A stretch of 64,000 nucleotides of DNA from Dasypus novemcinctus (GCF_030445035.2 NC_080680.1:100073157-100137156), one strand, 5' to 3'. Shown: positions 1 through 11,045, counted from the first letter of the stretch. Notes: generated by a model not told the origin, from the letters alone. Program-made: numbers and translations.

Positions 1-442
1 CAAGGTGACAGATTTAGGGCAAGAGGCAGCCTTGGTGTGTCCAGAGCAGGCTTTCCTGACTCTCCCCAGTTGAGTTAGGGAGGCCTTTTGTATACATTTC
101 TGCTGCAATTCCCTTCAGCCCCCACGTTGGGCGCCAGTTGCTGAGCTTCTTTTCCAGGCCCATGTTGGGCACGAGTTGCTGAGATCAGCTCAGTGATAGG
201 TTGGCTCAAAGGGAAGGCAGAGCAGAACTTACAGAAATAAAGGACAGAGAGAAACATGAGAGAGGTACCAAGGATGGAACCAGGGGGCTTGTGGCTTCTG
301 GAACTGAGAGCCTCAACCCTAGTTTCTGCATCATATTTGTTAGGAACTCCAAAGCAGCTGTTCCTTATCAGCACAGCAACATTTACAATAAATGGGGACA
401 AGTGCAACAAATAGGGAACAGGTAAGTCAGTTTCCCACAACA
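1..442 (-). mobile_element. Class II endogenous retrovirus, 5' LTR and leader (partial)
   Basis: Read on the minus strand, an LTR starts near 442 (TGTTGTGGGAAAC) and ends in CTCAGCA near 177. It is followed by a tRNA-Lys primer-binding site at 120-136 and then retroviral leader down to base 1. The LTR is about 266 bp, or about 304 bp if the second CTCAGCA at 139-145 is the true end. The rest of the provirus lies outside the window. The 122-residue reading frame crossing LTR, primer site and leader is not gene-like. The class is assigned from the primer site and the TG...CA ends; the right edge has no confirmed target duplication. Confidence 0.7.
120..136 (-). other. Retroviral primer-binding site, tRNA-Lys type
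   Basis: The minus strand reads TGGCGCCCAACGTGGGG, a 17/17 match to the site that pairs with the 3' end of tRNA-Lys(1,2), typical of betaretrovirus-like (class II) elements. It lies two bases after a CTCAGCA LTR-type end. A decayed second copy sits 38 bp away at 158-174, so the LTR-end plus primer-site unit is duplicated in tandem. Confidence 0.85.
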
Positions 443-477
443 CTTTTCTCTATTGTGACTTACTGCATTTTCTTTTA

Positions 478-1012
478 AATTATATATATTTTTAATGTGG
501 TAAAATACACATTACATAACATTCACCATTTCAGCCATTACAAAGTTTATAATTCAGTGGCATTTAGTAAATTCATAATGCTATGCAACCATCACCATTA
601 CTTTGTAACAGAGCATTTTCATCACCCTCAAAGGAAACCCCAGACCCCAAATTAATCCCTCTCCATTCCCCCTGCATAGCTCACTATTCTGTTTTCTGTC
701 TCTGTGGGTTTGCCTATTCTGGATATTTCATATAAATGGAATCATACAATATGTAACCTTTTGTGTCTGGCTGCTTTGACTCAACACAGTATTTTCAAAG
801 TTCATCAGTGTAGCATGAATCAGGACTTCATACTTATTTAGGGATGAAAAATATTCCATTGTATGGATATGGCACATTTTCTTATCCATTCATCAGATGA
901 TGTTCATTTGGATTGTTTTCACCTTTTGGTTATTGTGAAAAGTGATATGGTGTGCATTTGTGTACAAATATTCGTTTAAACACCTGCTTTCAATTTTTTT
1001 GGGTATTCACTA
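478..1012 (-). mobile_element. Ancient L1 (L1M-type), 3' end
   Basis: The plus strand shows the familiar reversed L1M 3' region: a stretch about cattle-wide mammalian 'caaccatcaccatta', a C-rich 'ctccattccccctgc' block, 'aatggaatcatacaatat', then 'aaaatattccattgtatgg', which is the reverse of the last ORF2 codons. The 3' UTR is therefore on the left and the ORF2 tail on the right. Old and 5'-truncated; no coding potential. Confidence 0.85.
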
Positions 1013-1049
1013 TGTGTTTTAAATATTTGTTTCCTCCTAGAAACCTCTT

Positions 1050-1140
1050 AAGAATTGAATGTTCCTACCACTGTTGCTGGCACACAGTTAGTCCTCAGCA
1101 TCATTTTGAGACTGAATGAGTGAATTAATAAATGAATCAA
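1050..1140 (+). mobile_element. L2 3'-end fragment
   Basis: A short stretch with 'ctggcacacagttagtcctcagcatc' character and a terminal 'gaatgagtgaattaataaatgaat' resembles the conserved L2 3' tail. It is brief and degenerate. From here to about 1,490 I see nothing else identifiable. Confidence 0.45.
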
Positions 1141-1489
1141 TTGAATGTTAATTGAAACTCAAAAATTTAAAGCCACACCTCCACTGCCACTGCTGCAAAA
1201 GGGGAAGAATGAAGCAATTTTTCCAGAAAATTCAATCCCACATTGGCTGCTTTTACCTCAGTTGTCTGCCTCTGGATTCCATAGTCTTCTGTTATTTTCT
1301 CAGTTTTGTTTTTAACCTTGCCTGGGGCCATCTTTTACCTTGGAGATCTTTTCCACTATCATAATACATTGATCCTAAGGACAGACAAGGTCTTTTTCTT
1401 GGCTGTCTCCTTCTTTCCTAAGAATAGATTTGTTTGTGTTTCTAAGTAATTGAAGTCATCAAAAATATTTCTGGTGGGATTGCATTGTA

Positions 1490-2245
1490 TCAGAAAATAG
1501 TACTAGGTACCAGGGACATGATGATTAGTGAAGCAAACAGAGGAAGGAGAAGGTGCTGTGTTTCAGAACAGAAACACCTAACTCAGTCTTGGAGGAAGTC
1601 TTTCTGGAGGAAATAAAGACTAAACCAGATCTGAAGAATTAATAAACGTTTGCAAGATAAAAAGAGTTAGTGGAAGTGTTGTACACAGAAGGAACAAGTG
1701 AAAAAGCCTGAATGTGGGAAAAAGCATGCTTCATTCGGAGAACTGCAAGGTGCTCTGTCTGGAGAGTATGTGAGAGAGGAGGTTGGAATAGGTGCCTGGG
1801 GCTGGAAGCACTGAACAGACAAAGAGTGAATTGCATGCCACGTTTGTATGCATATGCGGGCAATGAGGAGAAACTGGAATATTTTAAGCAGATATGTGAT
1901 GAAAAGTCCTGGCATTTAGACTGGCTTGGCCAGATCTTCGTTCTGGCTATCGTGTAGCAAAGAGGTAAGACAGAACCCAGGGAGCCTAATTAAGAGCTTG
2001 TTAACAGTCATTGAAGAGATGACTACAGCCTGAACTACAGGAGTGGCGGTGGGAATGAGAAAACTGTTTGGTTTTGAAAGATTTTTTTAGGAAGGTGAAT
2101 AAACAGAATTTGATGATTAATTAAATGTGAGAGATGAGCTAGAGAGATGAATTAAATATGACTCCCAGTTTTCTGGCCTGACAACCAGATGAAAATTGAT
2201 GGATATTATTTGTTGATACCGGAAAAACAAGAGGAGGAAGAGGTT
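1490..2245 (-). mobile_element. L2 LINE fragment
   Basis: The sequence has the purine-rich look of a reversed L2: 'accagggacatgatgattag', 'gaaggaacaagtgaaaaagc', 'agcctgaactacaggagtgg' and 'atgactcccagttttctggc' occur in the expected order of the L2 3' half read backwards. An 81-residue reading frame at 1,712-1,957 lies inside it and is not a gene. Confidence 0.7.
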
Positions 2246-2249
2246 TTTA

Positions 2250-2945
2250 ATGTTGGGGATTACATGAGCTGGGATCTAAGTCATATTCTCTCCATGCTTC
2301 AAAATCATTTGTCAGAAACTGTTCCCACTTATTTACTTAATGAGTTTACCAGATGATATCCAAAGCACAATAAATAAAATAAAAGTTTTATTGCATAGGT
2401 AGAAAAGAGCCCATTTATAGAACTATCTATCTACAGATATAGATATGAACTATAGAACATTTATCTACAAATGGGTTAGTGGGCACTGACCAATTCAAGC
2501 AAAGAGTTAGCAATATTTTGAAATAACTATGGTTCATCAAGTTTTATTAGTGAGGTCACTTGCATCATTGGGCAGTACAATAAACAAAATAATAAAAACA
2601 CTTTAAAAAGGACTCGTGAGCTGTTTGGGTTTTATGTGTTTTAGATGAATTGGAAAAACAGTGCATACAGCTTCTGTTTCCGTATGTTACCTCACAACAA
2701 AAGCGTTGGTTTCAAGGGGGGACTCCTTAATCTAAGTGGGGCTGGGTTATTTGAAAAACATTTAGAGAAGTGTAGATAGAAGGATGAAGAAACTTAGAGT
2801 AGGTGATATAAGGCATTGTTGGAAGTAGTGGAAGTGTTATTTCCTTGAAAATAGAAGGCATGAGGAGTATAGGAATAACTCTTCCTAACCATACAAATGG
2901 CTCTCATTAAGTTAGGTATGGTTGTGGTTTGTAGACAGTAAAATG
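2250..2945. other. Non-coding stretch, nothing recognised
   Basis: AT-rich sequence without a recognisable repeat, exon or RNA gene. It contains short runs such as tandem TATCTA-like motifs near 2,425-2,465 only. Confidence 0.5.
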
Positions 2946-2954
2946 GAAAAAACA

Positions 2955-3130
2955 TGGGTTTTAGAATTTGGACATGAATGGACTCCTGGCTCAGACATTA
3001 AGTAATCTTGTGACTTTGGCAATTCTCTCAACCACCTCAAGGCTCAGTCTCTTGATTTGTAAAATGGAGATAATAATATCTCCCTTACAAGTCTGAACTG
3101 GGCTTTAAGGAGATTATAATCTGTTTTCAA
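2955..3130 (+). mobile_element. MIR SINE
   Basis: Follows the MIR consensus order: 'gactcctggctcagacatta', 'cttgtgactttggcaattctc', 'tcagtctcttgatttgtaaaatggagataata', then a decayed tail. Confidence 0.8.
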
Positions 3131-3189
3131 TTTCAATAATCCTGTAATTCTAATCTAATTATATAATGAAACTTAACCTAAGTCATATC

Positions 3190-3610
3190 ATATGGATTTT
3201 TCTGTTCTGGCCTCACTGCGACTACCTGCAAAACATCTTACATGCATGATTCACTTGTATCCTAACTGATCTCTTGGCCTCTTTGCTTGCTCTCCCCAAC
3301 TGTCATCCATACTGCTCCCAGAATGGTCTCTTTAAATTGCACATAAGATATATTTTTCCCATTTAAAAATCCTTCAATTGCTCCCCTTTCAATATACAGT
3401 AAAGGATATACTCTTAAGTATGAATGTTTTGAACCTCCAAAGTCATCTTCCAAACCACCAAATTTTAGCTTCTGACATATCAAATTGTTTGTGTTTTCTC
3501 AAATATGACTAGTATTTCCAGACCACTGTGCTTTTACTTAATCTTCTCCCTTTCCTTGGAATGGTCTTGCTTCTCCCTTTTTTACCTCTTCCCAATATCA
3601 AATATCTACT
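3190..3610 (+). mobile_element. L2 LINE fragment
   Basis: Shows the L2 RT-to-3' UTR order in forward sense: a 'cccagaatggtctctttaaa' block, 'cttcaattgctcccctttcaa', 'cttctccctttccttggaatgg'. It has decayed beyond any reading frame. Confidence 0.7.
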
Positions 3611-3654
3611 GTGACAGAGAATATACAATCGTTCATCAAACCTCATTGTCTTTT

Positions 3655-3995
3655 CCTCCAGGGATGCTACATTTCTCAGCGTCTCTTGAAGTTAGATGGA
3701 GTCATGTAACTGAATTCTGGCTAATGGAATGTAAGTGTAAGTAATGTTAATTATATACTTGCCAGGCCCCAAAAGCCTCTTCACTTTGTTTCTTTCTTCC
3801 CTTGTCCCTGGAGAGAATACAGATGATCCGCAGGAGGACTCTATGGCCTTAGAAGATGGTGGAGCCATTAAATGGAGGGAGTTTGAGTACTTGAATGATT
3901 GCATGGAGACCAGCCCCTGGTAAACCTTCAATGAATTGTGAGTAGAGCGAGCAGTAAGTCTTTATTATATTAAGCCAATGAAACTTGGCAGTGAT
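3655..3995 (+). mobile_element. LTR fragment, MaLR/ERVL-like
   Basis: Contains 'gaattctggctaatggaatgtaag', 'gaggactctatggccttagaaga' and a terminal 'agtctttattatattaagccaatgaaa', the layout of MaLR-related LTR tails around their polyadenylation signal. No target duplication was identified, so the family is uncertain. Confidence 0.45.
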
Positions 3996-4084
3996 TTTCT
4001 GGAGCTTTTAGCTTTCCCTAAATAATTGTACCTACTCAGCTTTCAAGATCTCTTTCAAGGTCACTGTTTAGACACAAATCCTTA

Positions 4085-4260
4085 ATCTACTACTTTCCCC
4101 TTCTGTGGCAAGTCACTTAATCTCTCTAAGTCTCTCTTTTTCCATTTGCTAACTGGGAATAAAAATATCCTTTAGTTCATGGTGTTGATTGAGGGTTACC
4201 TGAGATAACTCATGCAAAATATCTGGACCAGAGTGAGCACGAAATAAATGCCAGCTTTCT
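4085..4260 (+). mobile_element. MIR SINE
   Basis: 'ggcaagtcacttaatctctcta', 'ttgctaactgggaataaaaa' and 'gcacgaaataaatgcc' mark the core and tail of MIR in forward orientation. Confidence 0.75.
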
Positions 4261-4815
4261 TCATAATCGCCAATATTATTCCAACCCTGATACACCATAA
4301 TTGATGATTTTCTAAACTCAAATCCTCAGAAATGGTCTTAAATGTTTTCCCACAACTCTGATAAAACAATTTTAGAATATAGGCTGTAAGAAATCCATGG
4401 AATGTTGGTGACTGCAAAATCACCTGGAATATTGTTCATAAAATAAATCTGATGTAAAGTCAGCTCCAGCTGAATGCCCCACAGGGTGTGATCATGGAAG
4501 AGAGAAGCTGTAGCAACAGTTGTAAGGACGAGTCAGGGACTGACTGAGGGTGACAAACAGCCCTGAGAAGAAGTTTTATTGTCATCCTTTGCCTGCTGAA
4601 AACTTAGTCAGTGAAATAACACACCACTAACAATCTGCTGCCTAAGAGCCACCATGACTCATGCATATAATGCTCCTTAAATCCAGGGCTTAAAAATCAT
4701 CAGGTGTGCAATATTTTCTCAAGAAATCCCCACCTACTAACTGCATCCAGCACTACTCTTTGTAGTATATTCTCTCAACAAGAGAATGTCCCATTAAGGT
4801 TGTAAATAACTCAAA
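4261..4815. other. Non-coding stretch, nothing recognised
   Basis: No repeat family, exon or RNA gene identified by eye. Small reading frames here lack any family resemblance. Confidence 0.5.
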
Positions 4816-4819
4816 GTTT

Positions 4820-5040
4820 CCATAGTGTCATGGAGAGAGCACAGCCTTTGATATAAGACAGACCTGCTTGGAACCCTGGATCCAATTCTTATTATCTATT
4901 TGAAGCTGAGCCATTTACTTTACCTCACTGAACCTTAGTGTTACTCCCCCATAAAATGCGGATTATATATATCATAGTAGATTTTTGTAAGAAAATCTCA
5001 CAAATGGCTGGCATATGTAGGCACTCAATAAATAGTGATA
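4820..5040 (+). mobile_element. MIR SINE
   Basis: 'tcatggagagagcacagcc', 'gacagacctgcttggaaccctgga', the 'cctcactgaaccttagtg' core and 'ggcactcaataaatagtgat' tail follow the full MIR consensus. It runs directly into the TG/CA-rich tract at 5,045. Confidence 0.8.
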
Positions 5041-5079
5041 GAAAATGTGTATGTTGTGTACACATATATAAACACACAT

Positions 5080-5101
5080 ACATACGTGTATACACGTATG
5101 T
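5080..5101. repeat. Perfect 22-bp palindrome in alternating purine/pyrimidine tract
   Basis: The 22 bases from 5,080 to 5,101 equal their own reverse complement, centred on GTATAC. They sit inside a larger TA/CA/TG-rich stretch at 5,045-5,110. The alternating purine-pyrimidine order favours cruciform or Z-form DNA in principle; no function is implied. Confidence 0.9.
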
Positions 5102-5109
5102 GTATATAC

Positions 5110-5620
5110 TCTTTTATGAAGTTATCAGTTCCACACATTAGTTTCCTTCTTAGGATGTTAGCAAAATGCTATAGATGTTCCAGGTGTCCCATTCAGACAC
5201 AATATATCCAGGGGGCTAAGTTATCATCTTCTGCTCTTACCTTCTTAAGGGTGATAGGTTATTTTTTAGAAGCCTAGAACAGAATATCCCTCTCATGTAT
5301 CAATAACCAATACTGAGTCACATGCCTATTATCAACCAGTCATGGACAAATGGGATTAACATGATTGATTTAGGCTAATCAGGATAATCTCCCTGAGGTG
5401 GGGTGGGTTTGTTGAACATAATTGCTTGGTGGGTTCTTTGAAACTGTTGGAAGAATATGGATAATAGACAAGCAACCAACAAGGACTCTACAGGCAGATT
5501 CCTGCTACAGTTCACATCTCCCTGCCCCAGACAGCTGGATCCCTGACTGAACCAGCACAAGAGTGAATTTCCAGCTTTTTGCAATCTTCCCTGAGCCCTT
5601 CAGTCATGTCAGAGATTCTA
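5110..5620. other. Non-coding stretch, nothing recognised
   Basis: No identifiable repeat or gene between the palindromic tract and the TG-rich tract. Confidence 0.5.
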
Positions 5621-5712
5621 TATGTGTGTTTGTGTGTCTGTGGTAGGTCTGTGCTGTGTATGAGTGTGTGCATGTGCGTGTGTGTGTATATGTGAGACAG
5701 AGAGAGAGAAGT
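5620..5712. repeat. Degenerate (TG)n tract followed by (GA)n
   Basis: Interrupted TG dinucleotides from about 5,620 to 5,690 pass into AGAGAGAGAGAG near 5,698-5,710. Ordinary microsatellite. Confidence 0.85.
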
Positions 5713-5714
5713 AA

Positions 5715-6220
5715 CTTCTGGGAATATTAATTGGAACAAACTTACATATTTGAGTCCTATAATGACAACAGTACATTCTTTACTTATTATAAATAAAATA
5801 AAAATTTCATAAGAAAGTCATTAGTCACAAATCACTGGATCTCTCCATTCTGTAGCTCCAGTATGACAATACTCCAAATTCAAACAAACTCAGTAAGAGG
5901 GAATTAGCTGATTTGGGATAAAATAATACAATTTATTCAAATATTAATATTTAATTTTTTACTTTGTAAATTGCAGAGTAAAGTTGCTTTTACTTAGCCC
6001 ATAAATGGTTCATCTAAGAGGTTGGAAGCTAATTATTATTATTATGACTTTGCAGTGACTGGTTGGTACGGAACTAAACTTGCCAAGTTTCAAAGTAGTG
6101 TTTGATGGGTTTTCATTTAATGCTGATAATGGATGGACACAGAGCAGTAAGGTGACTTAAGAGTGGTCAACCAGCAAATCAGTGTCAGTGTTAGGACTGG
6201 GTCATTATCTTGATTCACAA
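5715..6220. other. Non-coding stretch, nothing recognised
   Basis: AT-rich sequence; a small (ATT)n run near 6,035-6,045. No gene or clear repeat family. Confidence 0.5.
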
Positions 6221-6224
6221 TCCC

Positions 6225-6400
6225 CTTTATCTAGCCCATACTCTTTATCACTTTCAAGGAGTGTTCATAAACCTATGGGGTCTGTAAGGCAGAAGCTATG
6301 TCCTATTCATTTCTGTGTCCCCAGGCATTGTCTACCTTGGTTTTGATGCATAGCAGGTCTTCAATGAACATTGGCTGAATGGACTTAGAAACATCATGTG
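6225..6400 (+). mobile_element. L2 3'-end fragment
   Basis: 'tgtcctattcatttctgtgtccccaggc' followed by 'agcaggtcttcaatgaacattggctgaatgga' matches the conserved L2 3' terminus. Confidence 0.75.
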
Positions 6401-6567
6401 AGTTTCCCTGGTATTTGTGAGCCCTGTGCCTACCTTATTCTTAGTATATCTCTACATATATCAAAGTATATTTATTTTCCACCACACCTACTTGTTCCAC
6501 TGGGTCTGATGTAGAATGCAGAAATTCAAAATAATGGAGGGTCTTGCTATGTCATCTCGATTGATGA

Positions 6568-7009
6568 TGTGAAGGTTAGATTCATGTGTCAACTTGGCCA
6601 GGTTTTGGTGCCCAGTTGTTTGGTTAAGCAAGCACTGGCCTGATTGTTACTGTGAGGAAATTTTGTGGCTTAAATCAATAGTAAACAGATTGTATCTATG
6701 GCTATTTACGTCTACAGTCAACTGAGGCAATTGCCTTCAACAATGAGGGATGTTTCATGAAATGAAGAAGTCTTTAAAAGGACAAGTGATAATTTTAGCA
6801 ATCAAAAGAGAGAATTCTCATCTCTACTTCAGTCAGCTAGCTTCTCCTGGAGAATTCATCAAGGACTTTTATCAGAATTCTTGGCTTGCAGCCTAGGGAA
6901 TTTGGATTTGTGAATCCCCCAGTTATATGAGATAATTCCAAAAAAATCTCATAACATTTACAGATAGTGCCTGTCAGTTCTGTTTCCCTAGAGAACCCTG
7001 ACTAATATA
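6568..7009 (+). mobile_element. LTR, MaLR/ERVL-like, near complete
   Basis: Begins TGTGAAGGTTAGATTC and ends 'tgtttccctagagaaccctg' plus ACTAATATA, the terminal signature of a group of ERVL/MaLR-type LTRs. Internal landmarks include 'tcaacttggccaggttttgg' near the start and 'tcctggagaattcatcaagg' two thirds along. Length about 440 bp. A 5-bp duplication was not convincing. A likely relative in reverse orientation is at 59,470. Confidence 0.65.
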
Positions 7010-7244
7010 GTGAGGAAATATTTTGATATGGTACCCATTTATGCTGGTAGGGTAAACAGAGGCAAGGAATTAGATGATCTTGCCCAAAGTCACAGAGGTC
7101 ATAACATCCATAGACCAGAATTTCAGTTAATTCAAGAAGGATGCTCTGCTATCAGTGTTATGATTTGGTTTGAGTTTCCAAGGAAGGAATGTCAACTAAA
7201 ATATGCATCCTGTTCATAGATGCCTGAAATTCTACCATTAAGTT

Positions 7245-7430
7245 CTGTCCCTTTGCACTTTTTCTATTTAACATTACATTGGCTTAATACTTGTTGGTTT
7301 ACAAACTACTTCAAACATTATCTCATTTGATCCTCACAGCAATCAGGAGAATTGGGTAGGGCAGGCATAATTGACCCTTCCTTGAGAATTAGAAAACCGA
7401 AGCTTAGGAAGACTAAATGACTTGGGAAGC
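7245..7430 (-). mobile_element. MIR SINE
   Basis: The reversed MIR order is visible: 'tatctcatttgatcctcacagc', then 'gagaattagaaaaccgaagcttag' and 'aaatgacttgggaagc'. Confidence 0.75.
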
Positions 7431-7799
7431 CAAGTGGACCCTGAAACCTATGAATATATTTGGCTTCAAATTAGCCAACTCTTTGTTCACTGTCCCCCAC
7501 AACCCAAGAAGCTTCCATTTTCCCGGTTGGAATTAATTCTTTCATAACATGCACTCCAGGGCATCTGACAGACCCCATTATTATAACCTTTGCTATATTC
7601 TGGCTTGTTTTCACAGAATATCACTTAAACTTATATTTAGTCTGGTCCAAACAGACATCTGATGTTTGACTTACATCTATACTCTCCTTTAAAAGTAGTT
7701 GTACAGACTCCTTGAATACCACCAATGTCAGGGACCTAACTACGTCTTCAGCAGCTTGTTTCTTTAGGAAACCTTCAGAAAAGTCTCCATTTTATATCT
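7431..7799. other. Non-coding stretch, nothing recognised
   Basis: No confident repeat or gene. Some pyrimidine-rich stretches could be a very decayed L2 continuing into the next fragment. Confidence 0.45.
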
Positions 7800-7955
7800 T
7801 TTTCTGTCTTCTCTGAGAGAGTGTGAACTCTTTAAGGGCAAGGCTGGATAGCCTTATCATTCCTGCATCATATTTATTTCCTCTCATTGTAGCAGAAGCT
7901 CAATAAAAGTTTGTTAAATGAATAAATCAGTGGATGAATGGATGGATGAGTTTCT
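7800..7955 (+). mobile_element. L2 3'-end fragment
   Basis: 'gaactctttaagggcaaggctgg' and 'agaagctcaataaaagtttgttaaatgaata' are L2 3'-terminal landmarks, followed by a small (TGGA)n patch at about 7,930-7,950. Confidence 0.75.
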
Positions 7956-7959
7956 AATA

Positions 7960-8365
7960 AAAGCTCCAAACAGCTCTGTCTAGTATCTTTCAGAAGCTAT
8001 TGACCTGCCACCCAAGGTGTTTTTAGTTGCTAATTTATTTTCCTCTGGTTGAGGTTTTGAAATCTCTAATACAAATATTTTTGAAATACAAAGCACAAGT
8101 CCTCATTTTGGCCTTTCATAAATTGGATGCATATCATAACTGACTGCAAAGAGATGCAAGATATGAAAGTGTAATAATATATGGAGCACCCAGTAGCAAA
8201 GAGGTATAAACTGATAACTGGCTGCATGGAGGTAGCAGCTAAGTTAGAAGGAAAAAAGAATCTTGTTTCATACTGGAAAGCAAGCAAGCAACAGAATAAT
8301 TAGTTGGAGACAGTGGAAATGTGGTAGGAAGACAGAGGTGGAAACACCCTACTGGCTAAGTTCAG
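7960..8365. other. Non-coding stretch, nothing recognised
   Basis: No gene or repeat recognised. Confidence 0.5.
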
Positions 8366-8369
8366 GCAT

Positions 8370-8530
8370 CTGTCACAGACTGCAAGCATCTGAATTCTGG
8401 TTCTGCTACTTACTAGTTGCATGACACTGGGCAAGCCACTTAATCTCTCTATCATCCAGTTTCCAGATACAGAAAATAGAGATAAAATAAGTTAATGCAT
8501 GTAAAACACCTAGATAATACAAGACACATA
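8370..8530 (+). mobile_element. MIR SINE
   Basis: 'attctggttctgctacttactagttgcatgac', 'gggcaagccacttaatctctc' and 'agttaatgcatgtaaaacacct' follow MIR closely. Confidence 0.85.
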
Positions 8531-8547
8531 AGTTATCTTTATGATGG

Positions 8548-8705
8548 AATTGGTAGTCTGGCAGCCTGGGTTCTAACCCTAAATCTGCCCCTAACTAGCT
8601 GTCTGACTAAATCTCTAACTATGCTTTTCCTGAGTCATCAATAATATGGAGATGGCAATATCTACTGCACAGATGGCAACTGCTCTGAGATTCAGTTATA
8701 GCTGA
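8548..8705 (+). mobile_element. MIR SINE, second tandem copy
   Basis: 'cagcctgggttctaaccc', 'taactagctgtctgac', 'ataatatggagatggcaata' give a second MIR in the same orientation only about 20 bp after the first. They are independent old insertions, since the sequences differ strongly. Confidence 0.75.
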
Positions 8706-9955
8706 TCGGAACCCTGCCCATTCGGCATCCTGTGGATGCACAGAGCCTTTCTCCAAATATCTGAGAATCCCTGGTGCACTTACAGATATAGCACCCCTAC
8801 CTGGGACTCGGGGGTCCCAATCCTTGGGAATGATCCTTCTTTGGCATCATGTTAACCCTGATGTGATGCTCAGCTTCTTCCTGGACTCCCAAGATAACCT
8901 GATGCTCAGCTTCTTCCTGAGATCTCACAATAATCAATACTAGTCCGGGCGCTTGTAAGTTTGATTAGACACACTGATGACTTGAAGAGTATGTGTGGGG
9001 GAGAGGGTGTAACCCATACCCACAGCTCCCGGCCTCTCCCCATGTGCAACTTTTTTCTTTTCTTTTCGTCTCCTAACACCCAGATAATCAAGGAAAACCC
9101 AGATTATTTTCTCCTTTATAAAGAGAAATTTCTCTCTTCTCAGATGTTTTGGCAGCAGCTGATATTGAGGTCTCTGAAGTCCCATCTTCCATCCTAAGCA
9201 TTTATTAAGACATTTTCTCAAATAAAGACAGTTCCTCTTCCCACCCCCAGAATTATTGGAAAGTCTATAAAATTTGGCTAAGTCTTCAATAAATGTTACT
9301 TCACCCATATTCACTTTGAATTTAATAACTCCTTCCTTCCCATTCTCTTGTTTACCTGGTGAGAAGCCATGCCATCTTTGAGTTTTACTCTGTGAGGAAT
9401 GAACATACAGCATTCAAAACAATGCAACCACAGCATGGTTCAGCCATTCCCACTGGAAACCAGTATAAAAGTCATCCAGACTTGGAATAAACCCTGACTT
9501 AGGCTCAGCTGACACTGATAACAAGAAGACTTGCTCTGAATGAGGATCTAAAAATGTTCAAGGAACAAAGGAACCAATCAGGCAATAAACACATGAAGAG
9601 GAGTTATCCAAGTACAGAGAAAGAAAAAAAAGAAAAAGTAAGAAAAAAAATTGGTCTGAACATTTCTCCCCAGACTTTAACACCACCCCTCTTATCACGC
9701 TCTGATAACTCCACAAAGGCCAAGTTGCCCAGGCTTGCAGGGAAGAAAACACTGGCTGGCTTTTCTTATTCTAAGAAGGAAACACGATTTTCCCCAATCT
9801 GTCTTAAAGAATTTTTGGAAAGTGATGAGCTGGTTAAAATAATAATAATAAAATGGGTTTAGAATAAGAAAATCCCATCCATCCATTGCTAAGTTGCCAC
9901 CACCTCCCCTAGCAAACAATTTTCCAAAAAGCTGAACTTCATGAATCAACTAATT
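8706..9955. other. Non-coding stretch, nothing recognised
   Basis: Unique-looking sequence with two small local repeats of 'tgatgctcagcttcttcctg' at about 8,860-8,920. Reading frames of 157 residues (minus, 8,940-9,413) and 102 residues (plus, 9,554-9,862) overlap each other's antisense and resemble no family; the second is simply lysine-rich from A runs. I do not call genes here. Confidence 0.5.
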
Positions 9956-9959
9956 GAAT

Positions 9960-10270
9960 CAACGCTGAAAGCCAGACACTTCATGTTTCTGTGAATCCTG
10001 AAGACAGAAACAGTCCCTGCCATAATGGTGCTTGCACTGTCAGGAAATATGTCTGTAAATTATTATGTAGTGACTATTTTAATATATAATGTGAAGGAGA
10101 GGTGCAGGCCACCATCAAAGTACAACAGGAGGCCTGGCTCTGGGTTGAGGGGTTAGGGAAGGTGTGTTCAAGGATGGAACACCTGAACTGACATTTAAAG
10201 AATTAGTAATATTTTGGCAGGTGAAGAAGTTGGAGAAAGGTATTCCATGCAGAGATGAGAGTCTATAAAA
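9960..10270 (-). mobile_element. L2 LINE fragment
   Basis: Reversed L2 features: 'cagtccctgccataatggtgc', 'ggaacacctgaactgacattta', 'ggcaggtgaagaagttggagaaaggtattccatg'. Confidence 0.75.
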
Positions 10271-10529
10271 GTCCTACTCACCATTTCTCATTTATGCCTT
10301 TGATGCTTTCAGCCAAATGGTTCCTGGTTCTGCTTTTTGGATTCCTCAGAGCATCTCCTTTACTTACCTTTTTGCAAGTACCCTCATACAAATTCGGGCT
10401 CTCAGGTGTTGAGTGTCCTACTGAGAAGCCAACCCAAAAGGAGTCTGTACAACCCTGTGCAGGTGTTCAAGACCCTGGGCTTGGAATGTGGTGTTCTCAG
10501 TTTGAGACCAGGTGCCTTGGGAATCCTCG

Positions 10530-10770
10530 AAGTACCTAAGTCTCTCTGGGCCTCAGGGTTGCTTTTTTTTCTTTCTTTAAAATGAGAATCATAATAATAG
10601 TTCATGTTCATTGAGCTCTTATTACATTCCACACACTCTTCAAAGCATGTAAGTATAAGTTCAACTAACCTTCTCAACAACCATATGAGGTGGGAATTAC
10701 TGATTCACTAAGTGAGAAGAAGAGCCTGCTCGAAGCCCCACAGCCTATCATAAAGCTATGCAAATGGAGA
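10530..10770 (-). mobile_element. MIR fragments, opposite orientation
   Basis: A forward MIR core remnant ('aagtctctctgggcctcagg', about 10,536-10,600) abuts a reversed MIR ('ttgagctcttattacattcc', 'caacaaccatatgaggtggg', about 10,600-10,765). Strand given for the larger part. Confidence 0.7.
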
Positions 10771-10847
10771 TTATTATTTTATTATTTTTCTCTTTATCTC
10801 TGCAGAACATCCTGAGACGTTTTCCCACATCATTTTAAAACTCCCCA

Positions 10848-11045
10848 TGGTTTTACTGAGTGCTTATTTCCTGAGTGTCAGTCTGTGCAAGTTCTCATTT
10901 AATTCTGGCACCAATCCTATGAGGAAGACATTTTATCATGGTTCTAGAGCTGGGGCACTGGGGCAGACAGGTGAAGTGAGAAACCAGGAATGTGCCAGAG
11001 GCCATGCAGCTGTGATTTAGACCCAGCTTTGCCTAACAATAAAGC
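10848..11045 (-). mobile_element. MIR SINE
   Basis: 'ctgagtgcttatttcctgagtg', 'caatcctatgaggaagacat', and 'gaggccatgcagctgtgatttagac' mark a reversed MIR. Confidence 0.75.

Noticed and set aside
75-443. 122-residue minus-strand reading frame
   Set aside because: It runs through an LTR, a primer-binding site and leader, which are non-coding parts of a retrovirus.
8940-9413. 157-residue minus-strand frame
   Set aside because: No recognisable family, motif or signal peptide, no codon evidence and no exon-like boundaries seen; chance length in a 64-kb window.
9554-9862. 102-residue plus-strand frame
   Set aside because: Low-complexity Lys/Glu stretch made by A-rich sequence, with no domain.
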